From: Lewinellaceae bacterium | Lineage (GTDB): Bacteria; Bacteroidota; Bacteroidia; Chitinophagales; Saprospiraceae | Assembly (NCBI GenBank): GCA_020636355.1 | Contig: JACJYB010000002.1 | Location: 558,001-622,000 of the forward strand | Direction of reading: 5' to 3' | DNA length: 64,000 nt | Position numbers and translations under genes: made by a program | Part shown: piece by piece, positions 53,030 through 62,758 of the stretch | How positions within the stretch are numbered: the first letter of the stretch is position 1 | Layout: the number at the start of each line of letters is the position of its first letter | Notes under the pieces: generated by a model | Databases searched by the model: none | What the model saw: only the letters and a program-made list of their open reading frames with translations | Told to the model about the DNA's origin: nothing

Positions 53030-54292
53030 CTATTCATTGGATTCAGCCTGTTGTAAAAGGCCTTCGGCATGTGTTTTTAAATTAGCTGGAGGATTCATTC
53101 CCAAACATTTTTTCAATGCGGAAACGGCTTTATCCTTTTCTCCATTGGAAAGATATCCTTCGGCGAGGCTATCCCACACGTTTGGATCATCTCCATTTTT
53201 GGCCACATTTGCTTCGAAGATCTCCACTGCACCCACCGTGTTCCCAGCCATTAACAGCTGATAGCCATAGGCGTTCAATTCCTGATTGGAGCCCATCGAT
53301 ATGGCTTTTGCTTTCAGGCTTTCGGCTTCCTTGGTCTTACCCTCCTTCTTAAGAATAGCGACCTTCACCATGGAGGGATTCATACCTCCGCCCTGAGCGA
53401 TAGCGACATCCGCCCAGTCAGCTGCCTGATCCATACTTTCCTGTTTCATCGCGTAATTTGCTGCTGCCGCATACTCCTTCCAGGTTACATTGCCGCGGGA
53501 AAGATCTTCCCGGATAGAAGTCAATTCTGCCCCAACAGCAGCTTGTCCGGTTAACCCTTTCGATTTACTGCTCAGTTGGGCCTTGCGCAGGATGTTCTGT
53601 GCATTTGGCGCCATAAATACCGAGCGCGTTGCCCACTGGAGCCCCTGTTCCAAATGGGTATTATTCACCAGGCAATACCCAGCCGCTTCATGCCAACCTT
53701 GCCAGGTCCATCCCGGTTTAGTCCTTAGCTGATCGGCGAGACTCTCCACCACCGTTTTTCCAACATCCACCGTAATTTGAAAGCTAATGGCTTTATCCCC
53801 CCAGGTAACCGCGCAGTTTACCGCTTCGGGAGTTAAATCTTCAAAGTTGTATTCCAACCGTTCACGAGGTTTATCAGCTGGAATAAAAGTTGCATTTACG
53901 CGAAGAGCATCCTCGGCTGGATCGTAGCTGAAACTTCCCCAGGAGGTACTATTCCGGGAGAAAATAGCCGTAACTGATTTCTCCTCCACCAAAAAATGCA
54001 GTCCGTACTTTCCGGCGTCCAATGGTTTCCCATTAATTTGGACCGGTGTCGAAACCTCTATGACGGTATTCTCATTGGCACCGGCACGCCAAACCTGGCC
54101 GAAAGGCACCAGTTCACCCCAGATAATCCGTCCGTTTACAGCCGGACGATGGTAATCCACTTTTATCCGGGTAAGCCCGATTTGCTGCATGACAGATGCT
54201 GCGGGGCTCACGTCAGGCGTGACGGTTAATTGCGTTTGAGCCCCAGCCGGGAGGGTTAACAAAACCACTAAAAAGGTCCAGAATAATCTCAT
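53030..54292 (-). CDS. DUF2911 domain protein with C-terminal TPR repeats, exported
   Basis: About 420 residues from ATG 54292 (MRLFWTFLVVLLTLPAGAQ, a signal peptide); a start at 54343 would add 17 residues before the signal. The DUF2911 domain covers about 25-170 (IKVDYHRPAVNGRIIWGELV, FGQVWRAGANENTVIEV, GKYGLHFLVEE). The C-terminal 200 residues are helical TPR-type repeats (ESLADQLRTKPGWTWQGW; DPNVWDSLAEGYLSNGEKDK). DUF2911 proteins are periplasmic in Bacteroidota and of unknown function. A terminator follows. Confidence 0.88.
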   Translation of the reverse strand: MRLFWTFLVVLLTLPAGAQTQLTVTPDVSPAASVMQQIGLTRIKVDYHRPAVNGRIIWGELVPFGQVWRAGANENTVIEVSTPVQINGKPLDAGKYGLHFLVEEKSVTAIFSRNSTSWGSFSYDPAEDALRVNATFIPADKPRERLEYNFEDLTPEAVNCAVTWGDKAISFQITVDVGKTVVESLADQLRTKPGWTWQGWHEAAGYCLVNNTHLEQGLQWATRSVFMAPNAQNILRKAQLSSKSKGLTGQAAVGAELTSIREDLSRGNVTWKEYAAAANYAMKQESMDQAADWADVAIAQGGGMNPSMVKVAILKKEGKTKEAESLKAKAISMGSNQELNAYGYQLLMAGNTVGAVEIFEANVAKNGDDPNVWDSLAEGYLSNGEKDKAVSALKKCLGMNPPANLKTHAEGLLQQAESNE

Positions 54293-54429
54293 ATTGTCAG
54301 GTTTATACCGGAAGTTAAATGGTAGCCAGGCAATCAGGCACACTTAAGTGATGAATGGTTTTATTCTGTGGCAAGTCGTTATTCCTTCCTTCTTATCTTC
54401 CAGAAAATGGATGTAATGAACCAATTGAT

Positions 54430-54437
54430 TAGCTTTG
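54430..54437 (+). promoter_or_regulatory. -7 promoter element (TAnnTTTG) of the glycosyltransferase gene
   Basis: TAGCTTTG matches the consensus and would start transcription near 54444, which excludes the upstream TTG at 54435 and supports a start at TTG 54495. No convincing -33 element is seen. Confidence 0.4.
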
Positions 54438-54494
54438 CCACGACCCAAAAACGGGGTCTGTTTACCCCAAATTATTAACAGATCAACCGGCATT

Positions 54495-55652
54495 TTGAAA
54501 GCAAAGCCACATATCGTATTAATAGGTCCTGCCTACCCCTACCGGGGAGGGATTGCTTCCTTTATCCACCGATTGGGTGAAGAATACCGTAAACATGATT
54601 ATTCGGTTGAAATCATCACTTTCACCTATCAATATCCCGGCTTTCTATTCCCCGGGACCAGCCAATACAATAGCGGTCCAAATCCGACCACCATTCCAAT
54701 TGAGCGGAAAATCCATGCCCTAAATCCCATATCCTGGATCCGGACCGGTCTTTACATCCGAAAAAAGAAACCAAGCCGGGTACTTATCAACTACTGGATG
54801 CCGTTCTTTGGGCTTTGTTTTGCAGTAATTGCCCGCATAGCCAGTGGAAATCTGTTCACCACCATCACCAGTGTTATCCATAACATCATTCCCCACGAAA
54901 AAAGACCTTTTGACCGCCTCTTTACCCAACAGTTTGTGAACGCATCCGATGAATTTATTGTCTTGTCCAGGAAAGTGGAAGAACAGATGCAACTTTTCAT
55001 CAACAAGCAACCGGTACGCTATCATCCGCACCCTATTTATGACAACTATGGCGTACCTGTTGACCGTCAGACAGCATTGACTGCATTAAAACTGGAACCA
55101 GATTATCGCTACATCCTTTACTTTGGTTTTATCCGTAAATACAAAGGATTGGATCTGTTGATCCGCAGCATGAAAGATCCCTATTTTCATGAAAACCGCA
55201 TCCGGCTGCTTATTGCCGGTGAATATTATGAACCAAAGGAAGAATATCAAGCCCTCATCAAGGCGCTCCCTTATCCGGAAGTGATCCTGGAACATTCCGA
55301 ATTTATTCCGGATGATCGGGTGAGATATTATTTCAGCGCTGTTGATCTTGTCGCGCAGCCTTACCGGTCGGCCACCCAGAGCGGCATTTCACAACTAGCC
55401 ATTTATTTTGAAAAACCCATGGTGGTCACCCGGGTAGGAGGTCTTCCTGAAATAATCGGGGATCGCAAGGGAGGATTGGTTGTCGATGCGGAACCTGACG
55501 CCATTGGAGCTGCGATCAAAACCTACTTCCAGGAGGGCCATCAGGCCGAATACACCCGCTACATTCAATCCATTAAGCCAATGTATTCCTGGACGGCATT
55601 TTTTGAATGCATCGAACAGCCAGGAAAAATCCCATCCAATTCCAAGCCATGA
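54495..55652 (+). CDS. Glycosyltransferase family 4 protein
   Basis: About 385 residues from TTG 54495 (MKAKPHIVLIGPAYPYRGGIASF), where the GT-B N-terminal Rossmann fold begins; no ATG is available. The glycine-rich loop (YRGGIASFIHRLGEEY) and the C-terminal donor-binding part (LVAQPYRSATQSGISQLAIY; EKPMVVTRVGGLPEIIGDR near 305) are typical of GT4. It should transfer a sugar from a nucleotide donor to a cell-surface glycan. Its stop overlaps the ATG of the SIS-domain gene by four bases. Confidence 0.9.
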   Translation: MKAKPHIVLIGPAYPYRGGIASFIHRLGEEYRKHDYSVEIITFTYQYPGFLFPGTSQYNSGPNPTTIPIERKIHALNPISWIRTGLYIRKKKPSRVLINYWMPFFGLCFAVIARIASGNLFTTITSVIHNIIPHEKRPFDRLFTQQFVNASDEFIVLSRKVEEQMQLFINKQPVRYHPHPIYDNYGVPVDRQTALTALKLEPDYRYILYFGFIRKYKGLDLLIRSMKDPYFHENRIRLLIAGEYYEPKEEYQALIKALPYPEVILEHSEFIPDDRVRYYFSAVDLVAQPYRSATQSGISQLAIYFEKPMVVTRVGGLPEIIGDRKGGLVVDAEPDAIGAAIKTYFQEGHQAEYTRYIQSIKPMYSWTAFFECIEQPGKIPSNSKP

Positions 55653-56224
55653 AAGAACAAATAGCCGACATCATCCAGTCCAGCATCCGGGTCAAAGAGC
55701 AATTGCTTAAGGACCCTGAACTGATCCATCGAACCGCTCAAGCGGTTGATGCTTGTGTGACCGCCCTTTCCCGAGATAGTAAAATTTGGTTTTGCGGTAA
55801 TGGGGGAAGCGCAGCCGATGCCCAACATTTGGCGGCTGAACTTTCCGGTAGATTTTATCGCGATCGTGCTCCGCTTTTTGCAGAGGCATTACATGTTAAT
55901 TCATCCTATTTGACTGCCGTCGCCAATGACTATTCCTTTGATGAAGTTTATGCCCGCCTGGTTCGTGCAAAAGGCCGGCCCGGAGATGTCTTGTTTGGTT
56001 TAAGTACCTCCGGGAATTCGCCAAATATTCTGCGGGCCTTTGAGGAAGCTAATCAGCGATCCATTACAACCATCGCGATGACGGGGCAAAGCGGCGGCAA
56101 ACTAGGGCCAAGCGCTACCATACTGATCAATGTCCCCTCTACCGACACGCCCCGGATCCAGGAGAGTCACATCCTTCTCGGACACATCATCTGTGAATTG
56201 ATCGAACAGAAACTGTTTCTTTAA
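55649..56224 (+). CDS. SIS-domain sedoheptulose-7-phosphate isomerase (GmhA-like)
   Basis: About 191 residues from ATG 55649, which forms an ATGA overlap with the glycosyltransferase; an upstream ATG at 55607 is less likely. The motif WFCGNGGSAADAQHLAAELS is the GmhA signature, followed by GRF, GLSTSGNSPNILRAFEEAN and the C-terminal ESHILLGHIICELIEQ. GmhA makes D-glycero-D-manno-heptose 7-phosphate for lipopolysaccharide or glycan heptose. Coupling to a glycosyltransferase fits a surface-polysaccharide role; whether the organism uses heptose is unknown. Confidence 0.9.
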   Translation: MKEQIADIIQSSIRVKEQLLKDPELIHRTAQAVDACVTALSRDSKIWFCGNGGSAADAQHLAAELSGRFYRDRAPLFAEALHVNSSYLTAVANDYSFDEVYARLVRAKGRPGDVLFGLSTSGNSPNILRAFEEANQRSITTIAMTGQSGGKLGPSATILINVPSTDTPRIQESHILLGHIICELIEQKLFL

Positions 56225-56273
56225 GATATCCGTGGTGACCTTACGCTCCTGACCAGGCTATGATACGCGGGGA

Positions 56274-57032
56274 TTACTTTTCTTTCAGGTAAGCGCGTAT
56301 TTCCGATTTATGCCCCCGACTGGAAGACCAACTCATTTGATTGGAAAGGATAACGCGATAGGTATTATTTCCGAGGTAATGGACCTGCATGATGTGCAGA
56401 CGATTGACCACATACGATCGATGGATCCGCAGGAACATTTTTTCTGGCATTTTATCAATCATCTCCGCCAGGGTCATTCGCACCAGATATCTGGTGTCCA
56501 GTGTATACACATGAAGGTAGTTGCCGTCGGCACGAATTCCGATCAGGCCATCGTAACGAAGGGTTTTGTCAATGCCATTGGCATCTTTAACGACCAGGGT
56601 GGCTTCATCCGGTCCGGATATTGCAACCGATGGTTGCTCCGGTGGGCTCCCTTTCTGACGGCTTAGCAGGATCTGATTCCGGGCATGGTCGTAAGCCCGG
56701 GCAAACCGTTGGTCATCGTACGGCTTCAACAGGTAATCAATGGCCTGGACGGCAAAAGCTTGGACGGCATACTGGTCATAGGCGGTCACAAAGATGATAA
56801 ATGGTTTGGAAGCTTCTCCCCGCATCTCAAGAACCTCAAAACCGTTAAAATCAGGCATGTGAATATCCAGAAAGATCAGATCTGGCTGGTGTTCGCGCAT
56901 CTGCTGGATAGCTTCCTTCCCATTGCGCGCTTCACCAATTACATCAACTTCCGGATAGAGCGCTAGGAGCCGTAGTATTCTGGCGCGAGCCAGCGGCTCA
57001 TCATCAATGACCAGAGTCCTAATGCGCTGCAT
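56274..57032 (-). CDS. LytTR-type response regulator
   Basis: About 252 residues from ATG 57032 (MQRIRTLVIDDEPLARARIL). The receiver domain has acidic pocket DDE (11-13 region), phosphoacceptor aspartate in DLIFLDIHMPDFNG, and the K of LLKPYDDQRF. The LytTR DNA-binding domain occupies about the last 100 residues (RADGNYLHVYTLDTRYLVR; FLRIHRSYVVNRLHI). It begins 1 bp after the stop of the cognate histidine kinase. Confidence 0.95.
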   Translation of the reverse strand: MQRIRTLVIDDEPLARARILRLLALYPEVDVIGEARNGKEAIQQMREHQPDLIFLDIHMPDFNGFEVLEMRGEASKPFIIFVTAYDQYAVQAFAVQAIDYLLKPYDDQRFARAYDHARNQILLSRQKGSPPEQPSVAISGPDEATLVVKDANGIDKTLRYDGLIGIRADGNYLHVYTLDTRYLVRMTLAEMIDKMPEKMFLRIHRSYVVNRLHIMQVHYLGNNTYRVILSNQMSWSSSRGHKSEIRAYLKEK

Positions 57033-57033
57033 G

Positions 57034-58170
57034 TTAAGCCATCTTTTTGGGAAGGACCACGGTAACAACGAACCCCGGATGTCGATCTCCTGCAATCACC
57101 AGGCTGGCCTGATCCTGGTATATGAGCTCAAGACGTTCTTTAACATTTCGTAACCCGATTCCCTTCTGAAATAAGTCCGCAAATGCTTCCGTGGCGCCCT
57201 TACCATCATCTGCTACCTTAAGGCATAGCCGATCTCCATCACACCATTTAGCAGACACCCTGATGGTACATGCTTCCAGTCGTCCGGAAAAACCATGCTT
57301 CAGGGCATTCTCCATCAAAGGCTGGAGTATAAATGCCGGTACCAGGACGCCATGGGTTCCCGGGTCAATATCGTAATCAATCCTGAGGCGATCGTTAAAA
57401 CGTACCTGTTCGATATCCAAATAATTGCGGACGAATTCCAATTCTTTTTCAAATGGGATTAAATGATTTTCATGGGTTGCCAGCAAACCCCTTAAAAGAT
57501 CTCCTAACTTCCGGACCATGGTCTGCGCTGCCTTGGGGTCAATATCAACCAGAGAGGATATGGTATTCAGCGTATTGAACAAAAAATGCGGCTGGAGCTG
57601 CAACCGCAATGCATCCAGCTGGGACTGATTGCGCTGGGACTCCAACCGAACCAGCTCCAATTCCTTTTGTTTGAACTTCCTGGAAGAATCAATACCGGCA
57701 AAAACGAGATATAAAACCCAATACTCGACCCACTGACCAATGAAACCGGCAGGTATGCGTACCGAAGTGTTACGAATCATCTCCCAGGTGATCTTTTCAT
57801 ATCCGGTCAGGTGGTATGGAACCCACCAGACAACATAGGACATGATTTCATGAAACATTGCAATCACCATACTGAATCCGATAGCCTGTACCCACCGCCA
57901 GGATGTGGTTCCCTTTCCAACCGGAAACTGTAACAATGCCCAGTAAACTAATGGAGCAATAAATCCCCACAATGTCTGGTTGGTGAAGGGTGGGATAAAG
58001 TAATTCTCAAAAGTCCATTTGGTTATCTCCCCGGACATCCAGAAAGTAAAATAAAACCGCAAACCCAGGAGTAATCCCAGACCAATACCCAACAGGATCA
58101 TATAGAGGTAAGGGACCGGTAATTGTCCCCAAAAACTACGAATCCCGGATTGGCTTAGCGATTTATTCAT
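57034..58170 (-). CDS. LytS-like sensor histidine kinase
   Basis: A 378-residue protein with about four membrane helices in the first 170 residues and a His_kinase (PF06580) domain: LQLQPHFLFNTLNTISSLVD with the phospho-accepting His near residue 194, then a HATPase domain (VPAFILQPLMENALKHGF; VADDGKGATEAF; GIGLRNVKERLELIY). It pairs with the LytTR regulator downstream. The signal is unknown; no extracytoplasmic sensor domain is evident. Confidence 0.94.
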   Translation of the reverse strand: MNKSLSQSGIRSFWGQLPVPYLYMILLGIGLGLLLGLRFYFTFWMSGEITKWTFENYFIPPFTNQTLWGFIAPLVYWALLQFPVGKGTTSWRWVQAIGFSMVIAMFHEIMSYVVWWVPYHLTGYEKITWEMIRNTSVRIPAGFIGQWVEYWVLYLVFAGIDSSRKFKQKELELVRLESQRNQSQLDALRLQLQPHFLFNTLNTISSLVDIDPKAAQTMVRKLGDLLRGLLATHENHLIPFEKELEFVRNYLDIEQVRFNDRLRIDYDIDPGTHGVLVPAFILQPLMENALKHGFSGRLEACTIRVSAKWCDGDRLCLKVADDGKGATEAFADLFQKGIGLRNVKERLELIYQDQASLVIAGDRHPGFVVTVVLPKKMA

Positions 58171-58353
58171 TACGGCTAAAATACAGGATTTATCTCCTCG
58201 AAGACTGCGTATTACCTGACAGCCAATGAATATGGGACCAATAGGTCAAACAAGGGACTAATGGTTTTCTGCCATTCTTTCGATGCATCTGCTGCTGCAC
58301 TTGATATATTTTGTATTTTTTTGGCCAAATTCTAATTCACCCAATTTTTACCT

Positions 58354-59196
58354 ATGGCACAGAAAATTTCAAGAAAATCCTTTTTAGGTGGTATTGCGGC
58401 GCTTACAGGATATTCTACGTTACAACCTTTTATACCGGAATACCGGCCTGAAACAAGTGATCACTCCGGAATTCAACTTGGTCTGGCATCCTATACCTGC
58501 CGGGAGTTTAGCCTGGATGACACCATTGCAATGGCGAAACGGGTCGGATTGATGAACATAGGATTGAAGAGCATGCACCTGCCCCTCGAGGCCTCTGATG
58601 ATGAAATCAGGATGGCAGCTCAAAAGGTCCGGGATGCAGGACTCAATCTGTATGCTGCCGGTGTAATTTACATGAAATCAGCCGAAGAAGTGGCCAATGC
58701 CTTCAACTATGCCCAGGTAGCCGGCATTGGAGTGATCGTGGGGGTTCCCAATCACGACCTATTACCTCAGGTTAATGAATTGGTAAAGAAAACAAACATC
58801 AAAGTTGCGATCCATAATCATGGTCCCGGTGACAGCCTGTACTCCAGCGTGAATGATGTACATAATCTGATCAAAGATCTTGATCCACGGGTAGGATTTT
58901 GCATTGATATTGGCCATGTGGTGCGTATCAATGAAGATCCTGCTCAGATGATTATGAAATACCATGACCGGTTGTACGATCTTCACCTTAAGGATGAAAC
59001 TCAAAATACGGCAGAGGGGACCCCACTGGAAATCGGCCGGGGTGTCATCGATATTCCGTCGGTGATCAAAGCATTGCAAAAAGTCAAGTACCAGGGATTT
59101 GCGGCCATAGAATACGAAAAGGATGGAAAAGATCCGCTTCCCGGCTTAGCCGAATCGGTCGGTTATCTGCATGGGGTTTTGAAGATGCTTACGTAA
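58354..59196 (+). CDS. Sugar phosphate isomerase/epimerase-like TIM-barrel protein, exported
   Basis: A 280-residue protein. The N-terminus has an export signal (KISRKSFLGGIAALTGYS) with a weak twin-arginine-like motif. The rest is an AP-endonuclease-2-type TIM barrel: GLASYTCREFSLDD, KVAIHNHGPGD near residue 150, VGFCIDIGHVVRINED near 180, LHLKDET near 210 and a terminal EYEKDGKDP. The His, Asp and Glu residues in these motifs are the usual metal ligands. Substrate unknown. Confidence 0.87.
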   Translation: MAQKISRKSFLGGIAALTGYSTLQPFIPEYRPETSDHSGIQLGLASYTCREFSLDDTIAMAKRVGLMNIGLKSMHLPLEASDDEIRMAAQKVRDAGLNLYAAGVIYMKSAEEVANAFNYAQVAGIGVIVGVPNHDLLPQVNELVKKTNIKVAIHNHGPGDSLYSSVNDVHNLIKDLDPRVGFCIDIGHVVRINEDPAQMIMKYHDRLYDLHLKDETQNTAEGTPLEIGRGVIDIPSVIKALQKVKYQGFAAIEYEKDGKDPLPGLAESVGYLHGVLKMLT

Positions 59197-59225
59197 ACCG
59201 TTTTATTCCGGGGTCAGCTAATTTC

Positions 59226-59269
59226 AAAAGCATCGCATTAGAATGGGCCATGCTACTGCGAATGCTTTT
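59226..59269. terminator. Inverted repeat between convergent genes, probable terminator
   Basis: Arms AAAAGCATCGCA and TGCGAATGCTTTT pair with a single bulged base around a 19-base loop, with A and T runs at the edges. It lies between the sugar-isomerase-like gene and the UbiD-like gene and could serve both. Confidence 0.55.
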
Positions 59270-59285
59270 ATATGGTTTAGGTTAA

Positions 59286-61115
59286 CTATCCCAGGCCATA
59301 TAAGCTGGCACCTTTTGTAAAAAGCTTATCGGCCTCGTTTTTAGTTCTTGCATCGACCTCCAGAACCGGAGCGTGATGTGGTTTGATGCGGGCGTCAATG
59401 ATCAATGGCCCATGGCATCCCCAATGTTTGTCCTCATTAAAAGCGTCCACTCCCGAAATATCCGGAGCTGGGTTGGATCGAGTAAAGGTCACCCAAAGAA
59501 AATTATTCAGCGTCTTGGCGCAAAAGGCTGCATCATCCACAAGGACCAGCAGCGGGAACTGATCTGCCAAACGCACGGAGACAAATTGGATCAACTCATC
59601 CTTCCAAGCCTTTTCAGCAACAGCATTTTGGTAGCCAGAAGTCTCCAAACAAAGTATCCCGGGAAGTGGCACTGTAATCTTGGTTATCCTTTCCACAACC
59701 GGAAAATCGCCAGGTACCGTGTCTCCAAGTGTTCTTATCCTGGAACCGCGGGCAGCAATCACCAGTTTGGACCCGGCATTCCAATGATCTCCCGAATAAT
59801 CGAGGGTATCAATGGTTGTCTGGGTCTGAAAATGAAGATCGCGCTCCCAGCGTACACGTTCCAGCACATGACCTAAGAAACGGGGAATATCATCGGTATT
59901 GAGATCTGTGTCCTCATCCTGAGCGGCAATAATCAGGTATTTGGCAAGCGAGGTTTGGCCTTTGCCGAGCAGGTGATTGGCAATCGTGAGAATCTCTTCA
60001 GGCCTTCGATCGCGGAATGGCATGTAACGTTCCTTTCCAACGGCTAACAGCAAAGGATGTACTCCGGCCGCATCAACTGCATTCAATGAAACCAGTCCGG
60101 GAAATTCCGTTGAGGCTAAAGGCTTTACGATCTCATGAATCAGATATCCAAACCAGGAATCTTCCTGGGGTGGCCTGCCTACGACCGTAAAGTGCCAAAC
60201 GGCATCTTTACGGTGATAAACCTTATCCACCCGCATAACCGGGAAAGGATGTTCAAGACTGTAGTAGCCCAGATGATCACCAAAAGGACCTTCCGGTTTC
60301 AATGATCCGGGCAAAATCTCACCGGTAATACAAAAATCAGCATCAGCACTGATAACATGGTCGCCATCCCACCGGTACCGGTACCGCCTGCCAGCCAACA
60401 TCCCGGCAAAAGTCATTTCCGACAATCCTTCCGGTAATGGCATAATGGCCGTAAATGCAAAGCTTGGCAAGCCACCCACAAACACCGATGCAGGAAAAGG
60501 AATTCCTTCAGCCTGGTAAGCCTGATGATGGATCCCAATCCCTCGATGCAATTGATAGTGCAGTCCTACTTCTTTGTTCGGTTGGTAAGCATTCCCGGAT
60601 AACTGGATGCGGTACATGCCCAGGTTGGAATGCATGATGTTTTTATCCCGCGGTGGTAGTGTGCAAACCTGGGGAAGCGTAATAAAAGCCCCGCCATCAT
60701 TGGGCCAGCCGACGACCTGTGGCAATTGATCAATGGTCGTCTGACCATATTCAACCGGTGTGACGCGCCGCATTCTTCTGGGGAGAGCGCTCAACGCTGT
60801 CCATCCGACCCGGGGTGCCCGATACCAATTGGAAAGGAGATATGCCGGATCATTTTTTACCCGGACAAGTTCTTCAACGCGCGCCAGGGTATGCCGGAAT
60901 AAAAAGCGGACTCTCTCTTTACTCCCATAAACATTGGAAGCAGCTGAAAATGGACTACCCTTGACCTTACGGAACCATAAAGCAGGCCCCCCTGCTTCAA
61001 AGACGCGTCGATGTACCTCTGCCATTACCAGATGGGGATCCACTTCTTCCCGCACTTCCACCAGATGTCCCTGGCGCTTTAAATCTTCTAGACTGTCTCG
61101 CAAGCTACGGTACAT
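59286..61115 (-). CDS. UbiD-family decarboxylase
   Basis: A 609-residue prenylated-FMN-dependent decarboxylase. Conserved features are NLGMYRIQ and GIGIHHQAYQAEGIPFPASV near 185-215, and ITGEILPGSLKPEGPFGDH near residue 280, with the essential Glu residues. UbiD enzymes act on aromatic or alpha,beta-unsaturated acids, for instance in ubiquinone or menaquinone-related pathways; the substrate cannot be told here. No ubiX gene lies in the window. It appears to be a single-gene unit. Confidence 0.93.
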   Translation of the reverse strand: MYRSLRDSLEDLKRQGHLVEVREEVDPHLVMAEVHRRVFEAGGPALWFRKVKGSPFSAASNVYGSKERVRFLFRHTLARVEELVRVKNDPAYLLSNWYRAPRVGWTALSALPRRMRRVTPVEYGQTTIDQLPQVVGWPNDGGAFITLPQVCTLPPRDKNIMHSNLGMYRIQLSGNAYQPNKEVGLHYQLHRGIGIHHQAYQAEGIPFPASVFVGGLPSFAFTAIMPLPEGLSEMTFAGMLAGRRYRYRWDGDHVISADADFCITGEILPGSLKPEGPFGDHLGYYSLEHPFPVMRVDKVYHRKDAVWHFTVVGRPPQEDSWFGYLIHEIVKPLASTEFPGLVSLNAVDAAGVHPLLLAVGKERYMPFRDRRPEEILTIANHLLGKGQTSLAKYLIIAAQDEDTDLNTDDIPRFLGHVLERVRWERDLHFQTQTTIDTLDYSGDHWNAGSKLVIAARGSRIRTLGDTVPGDFPVVERITKITVPLPGILCLETSGYQNAVAEKAWKDELIQFVSVRLADQFPLLVLVDDAAFCAKTLNNFLWVTFTRSNPAPDISGVDAFNEDKHWGCHGPLIIDARIKPHHAPVLEVDARTKNEADKLFTKGASLYGLG

Positions 61116-61234
61116 GAATCCTTATTTTCGCTTGTAAAATAACAGTTGTCTCCATATGTTTGATCAAATAGCAGTTCCTGACATGTTGATGCCGGTATTT
61201 TGCAGCCAGATCATCCTACCATCCCGCCAATCCA

Positions 61235-62608
61235 ATGCTGATGGTAACTCGTGAAATACCTGCAGAATTGGCAGCTTGGTTGGCCGAATCGCTTAAGGAA
61301 GAATACGAACCGTTTCAACAATCGATTCAGGAGGATCCTGTGATTGGTCTTCGTACCAATCCCGCTAAATCCTATCCGATACCCTGGGCTACACGTCCTG
61401 TCCCCTGGCACCCAAACGGATATTTTTTGGATGTCCGGCCGGGGTTTACCCTGGACCCGGGATTTCATGCCGGAGCTTATTATGTTCAGGATCCTGCGAC
61501 CATGGCTATTTATTCCACTTTAAAGGATGCCCTACAGGGCGGCCCAAAAAGGATATTAGACTTGTGTGCCGCTCCGGGAGGCAAATCGACCCTGATCGCA
61601 TCACTGCTCCGATCTGACGATATCCTCCTGGCCAATGAAGTAGCGCCTCAACGGTATCATATCCTCCTTGAAAATCTCACTAAGTGGGGAATTCCAAATG
61701 TACTCACGCTCTCAACCGCCCCTGAACAACTACAATCCGCCTGTCCTGCCGCCTTTGATGTGATCCTGGTCGATGCCCCCTGCTCCGGTGAAGGTATGTT
61801 CCGCAAGGAACCGGTTGCTTTGGAACAATGGTCAACTGGCCTGGTCCGGCAATGTGCCCTCCGGCAAGAAAAAATCCTGGATTCGGCCTGGGAGTTACTT
61901 GCTCCGGGCGGCCTGTTGATTTATTCCACTTGTACCTTCAATCACTTCGAGAACATGGATCAAATGGATCGAATTCTTGGCAGGATAACAAATGCTACCC
62001 CGGTCCACATCCAGGAACATGTCTCCGGTATCTCCCGTATAGATACCGATGCCGCCATTGGTTATCAATGCTGGCCCCACCGGGTTTCCGGAGAGGGCTT
62101 CTTCTTTGCAGCGCTGAAGAAATCAGAAAATCTGCATCACTCTTCCCGGAAGAAATCCAGACCCCTCCCAAAGATTCATTCTTCCATGGCTAAAGAATTG
62201 GCACATCACATCACCAATTATCAGAGCCAGTCGGCTTTGGTCCATAATCATTTCCTATACGCCGTACCTGCCATTCAACTAGACTTTATCTCCATGCTTT
62301 TGCAGCATTTCCCTAAGACAGAGCCGGTGGCCTGCCTGGGACAATGGATCGGAAATCAAATTAAACCGCATCCGGCTTTAGCATTATCCACCAGCTATGG
62401 TGGCTCCTACCCTGACCTGGAATTGGAACTGGAACAAGCACTAGCCTTTCTTGCGCAACAGGCATTACCTATCCAGGCTTCGTCCGGGTGGTTGAGGGTT
62501 ACTTATCAAGGCCTGGGGCTGGGCTGGGTTAAGTCTGTTGGCGGACGGTTAAATAATTATCATCCCAAACATTGGCGCATCAGACATTTGCCCCGCGACA
62601 TGGAATGA
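61235..62608 (+). CDS. RsmF-like rRNA (cytosine-C5) methyltransferase
   Basis: A 457-residue NOL1/NOP2/Sun-family protein. SAM-binding motif LDLCAAPGGKSTLIASLL (about 107-124), the first catalytic cysteine motif DAPCSGEGMFRKE (about 175-187), and the second, YSTCTFNHFENMDQ near 229. A C-terminal PUA-like domain (about 380-450; YQGLGLGWVKSVGGRLNNY) completes the RsmF layout. It methylates a cytosine of 16S rRNA or another RNA. The start could be ATG 61235 or the second Met at 61241. Confidence 0.93.
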   Translation: MLMVTREIPAELAAWLAESLKEEYEPFQQSIQEDPVIGLRTNPAKSYPIPWATRPVPWHPNGYFLDVRPGFTLDPGFHAGAYYVQDPATMAIYSTLKDALQGGPKRILDLCAAPGGKSTLIASLLRSDDILLANEVAPQRYHILLENLTKWGIPNVLTLSTAPEQLQSACPAAFDVILVDAPCSGEGMFRKEPVALEQWSTGLVRQCALRQEKILDSAWELLAPGGLLIYSTCTFNHFENMDQMDRILGRITNATPVHIQEHVSGISRIDTDAAIGYQCWPHRVSGEGFFFAALKKSENLHHSSRKKSRPLPKIHSSMAKELAHHITNYQSQSALVHNHFLYAVPAIQLDFISMLLQHFPKTEPVACLGQWIGNQIKPHPALALSTSYGGSYPDLELELEQALAFLAQQALPIQASSGWLRVTYQGLGLGWVKSVGGRLNNYHPKHWRIRHLPRDME

Positions 62609-62758
62609 TGGTCAGACACCATTCCGCCTTTCATGCATCACAATTCGAAAGGGATCAACTACTTTCATTTTATGCTTACTTTCCTAACCGGGAATTTTTC
62701 TTAATTTCCCGCATCCAATTGGATAGAAAGCAACCGATAACACAAAACCATCGCACGT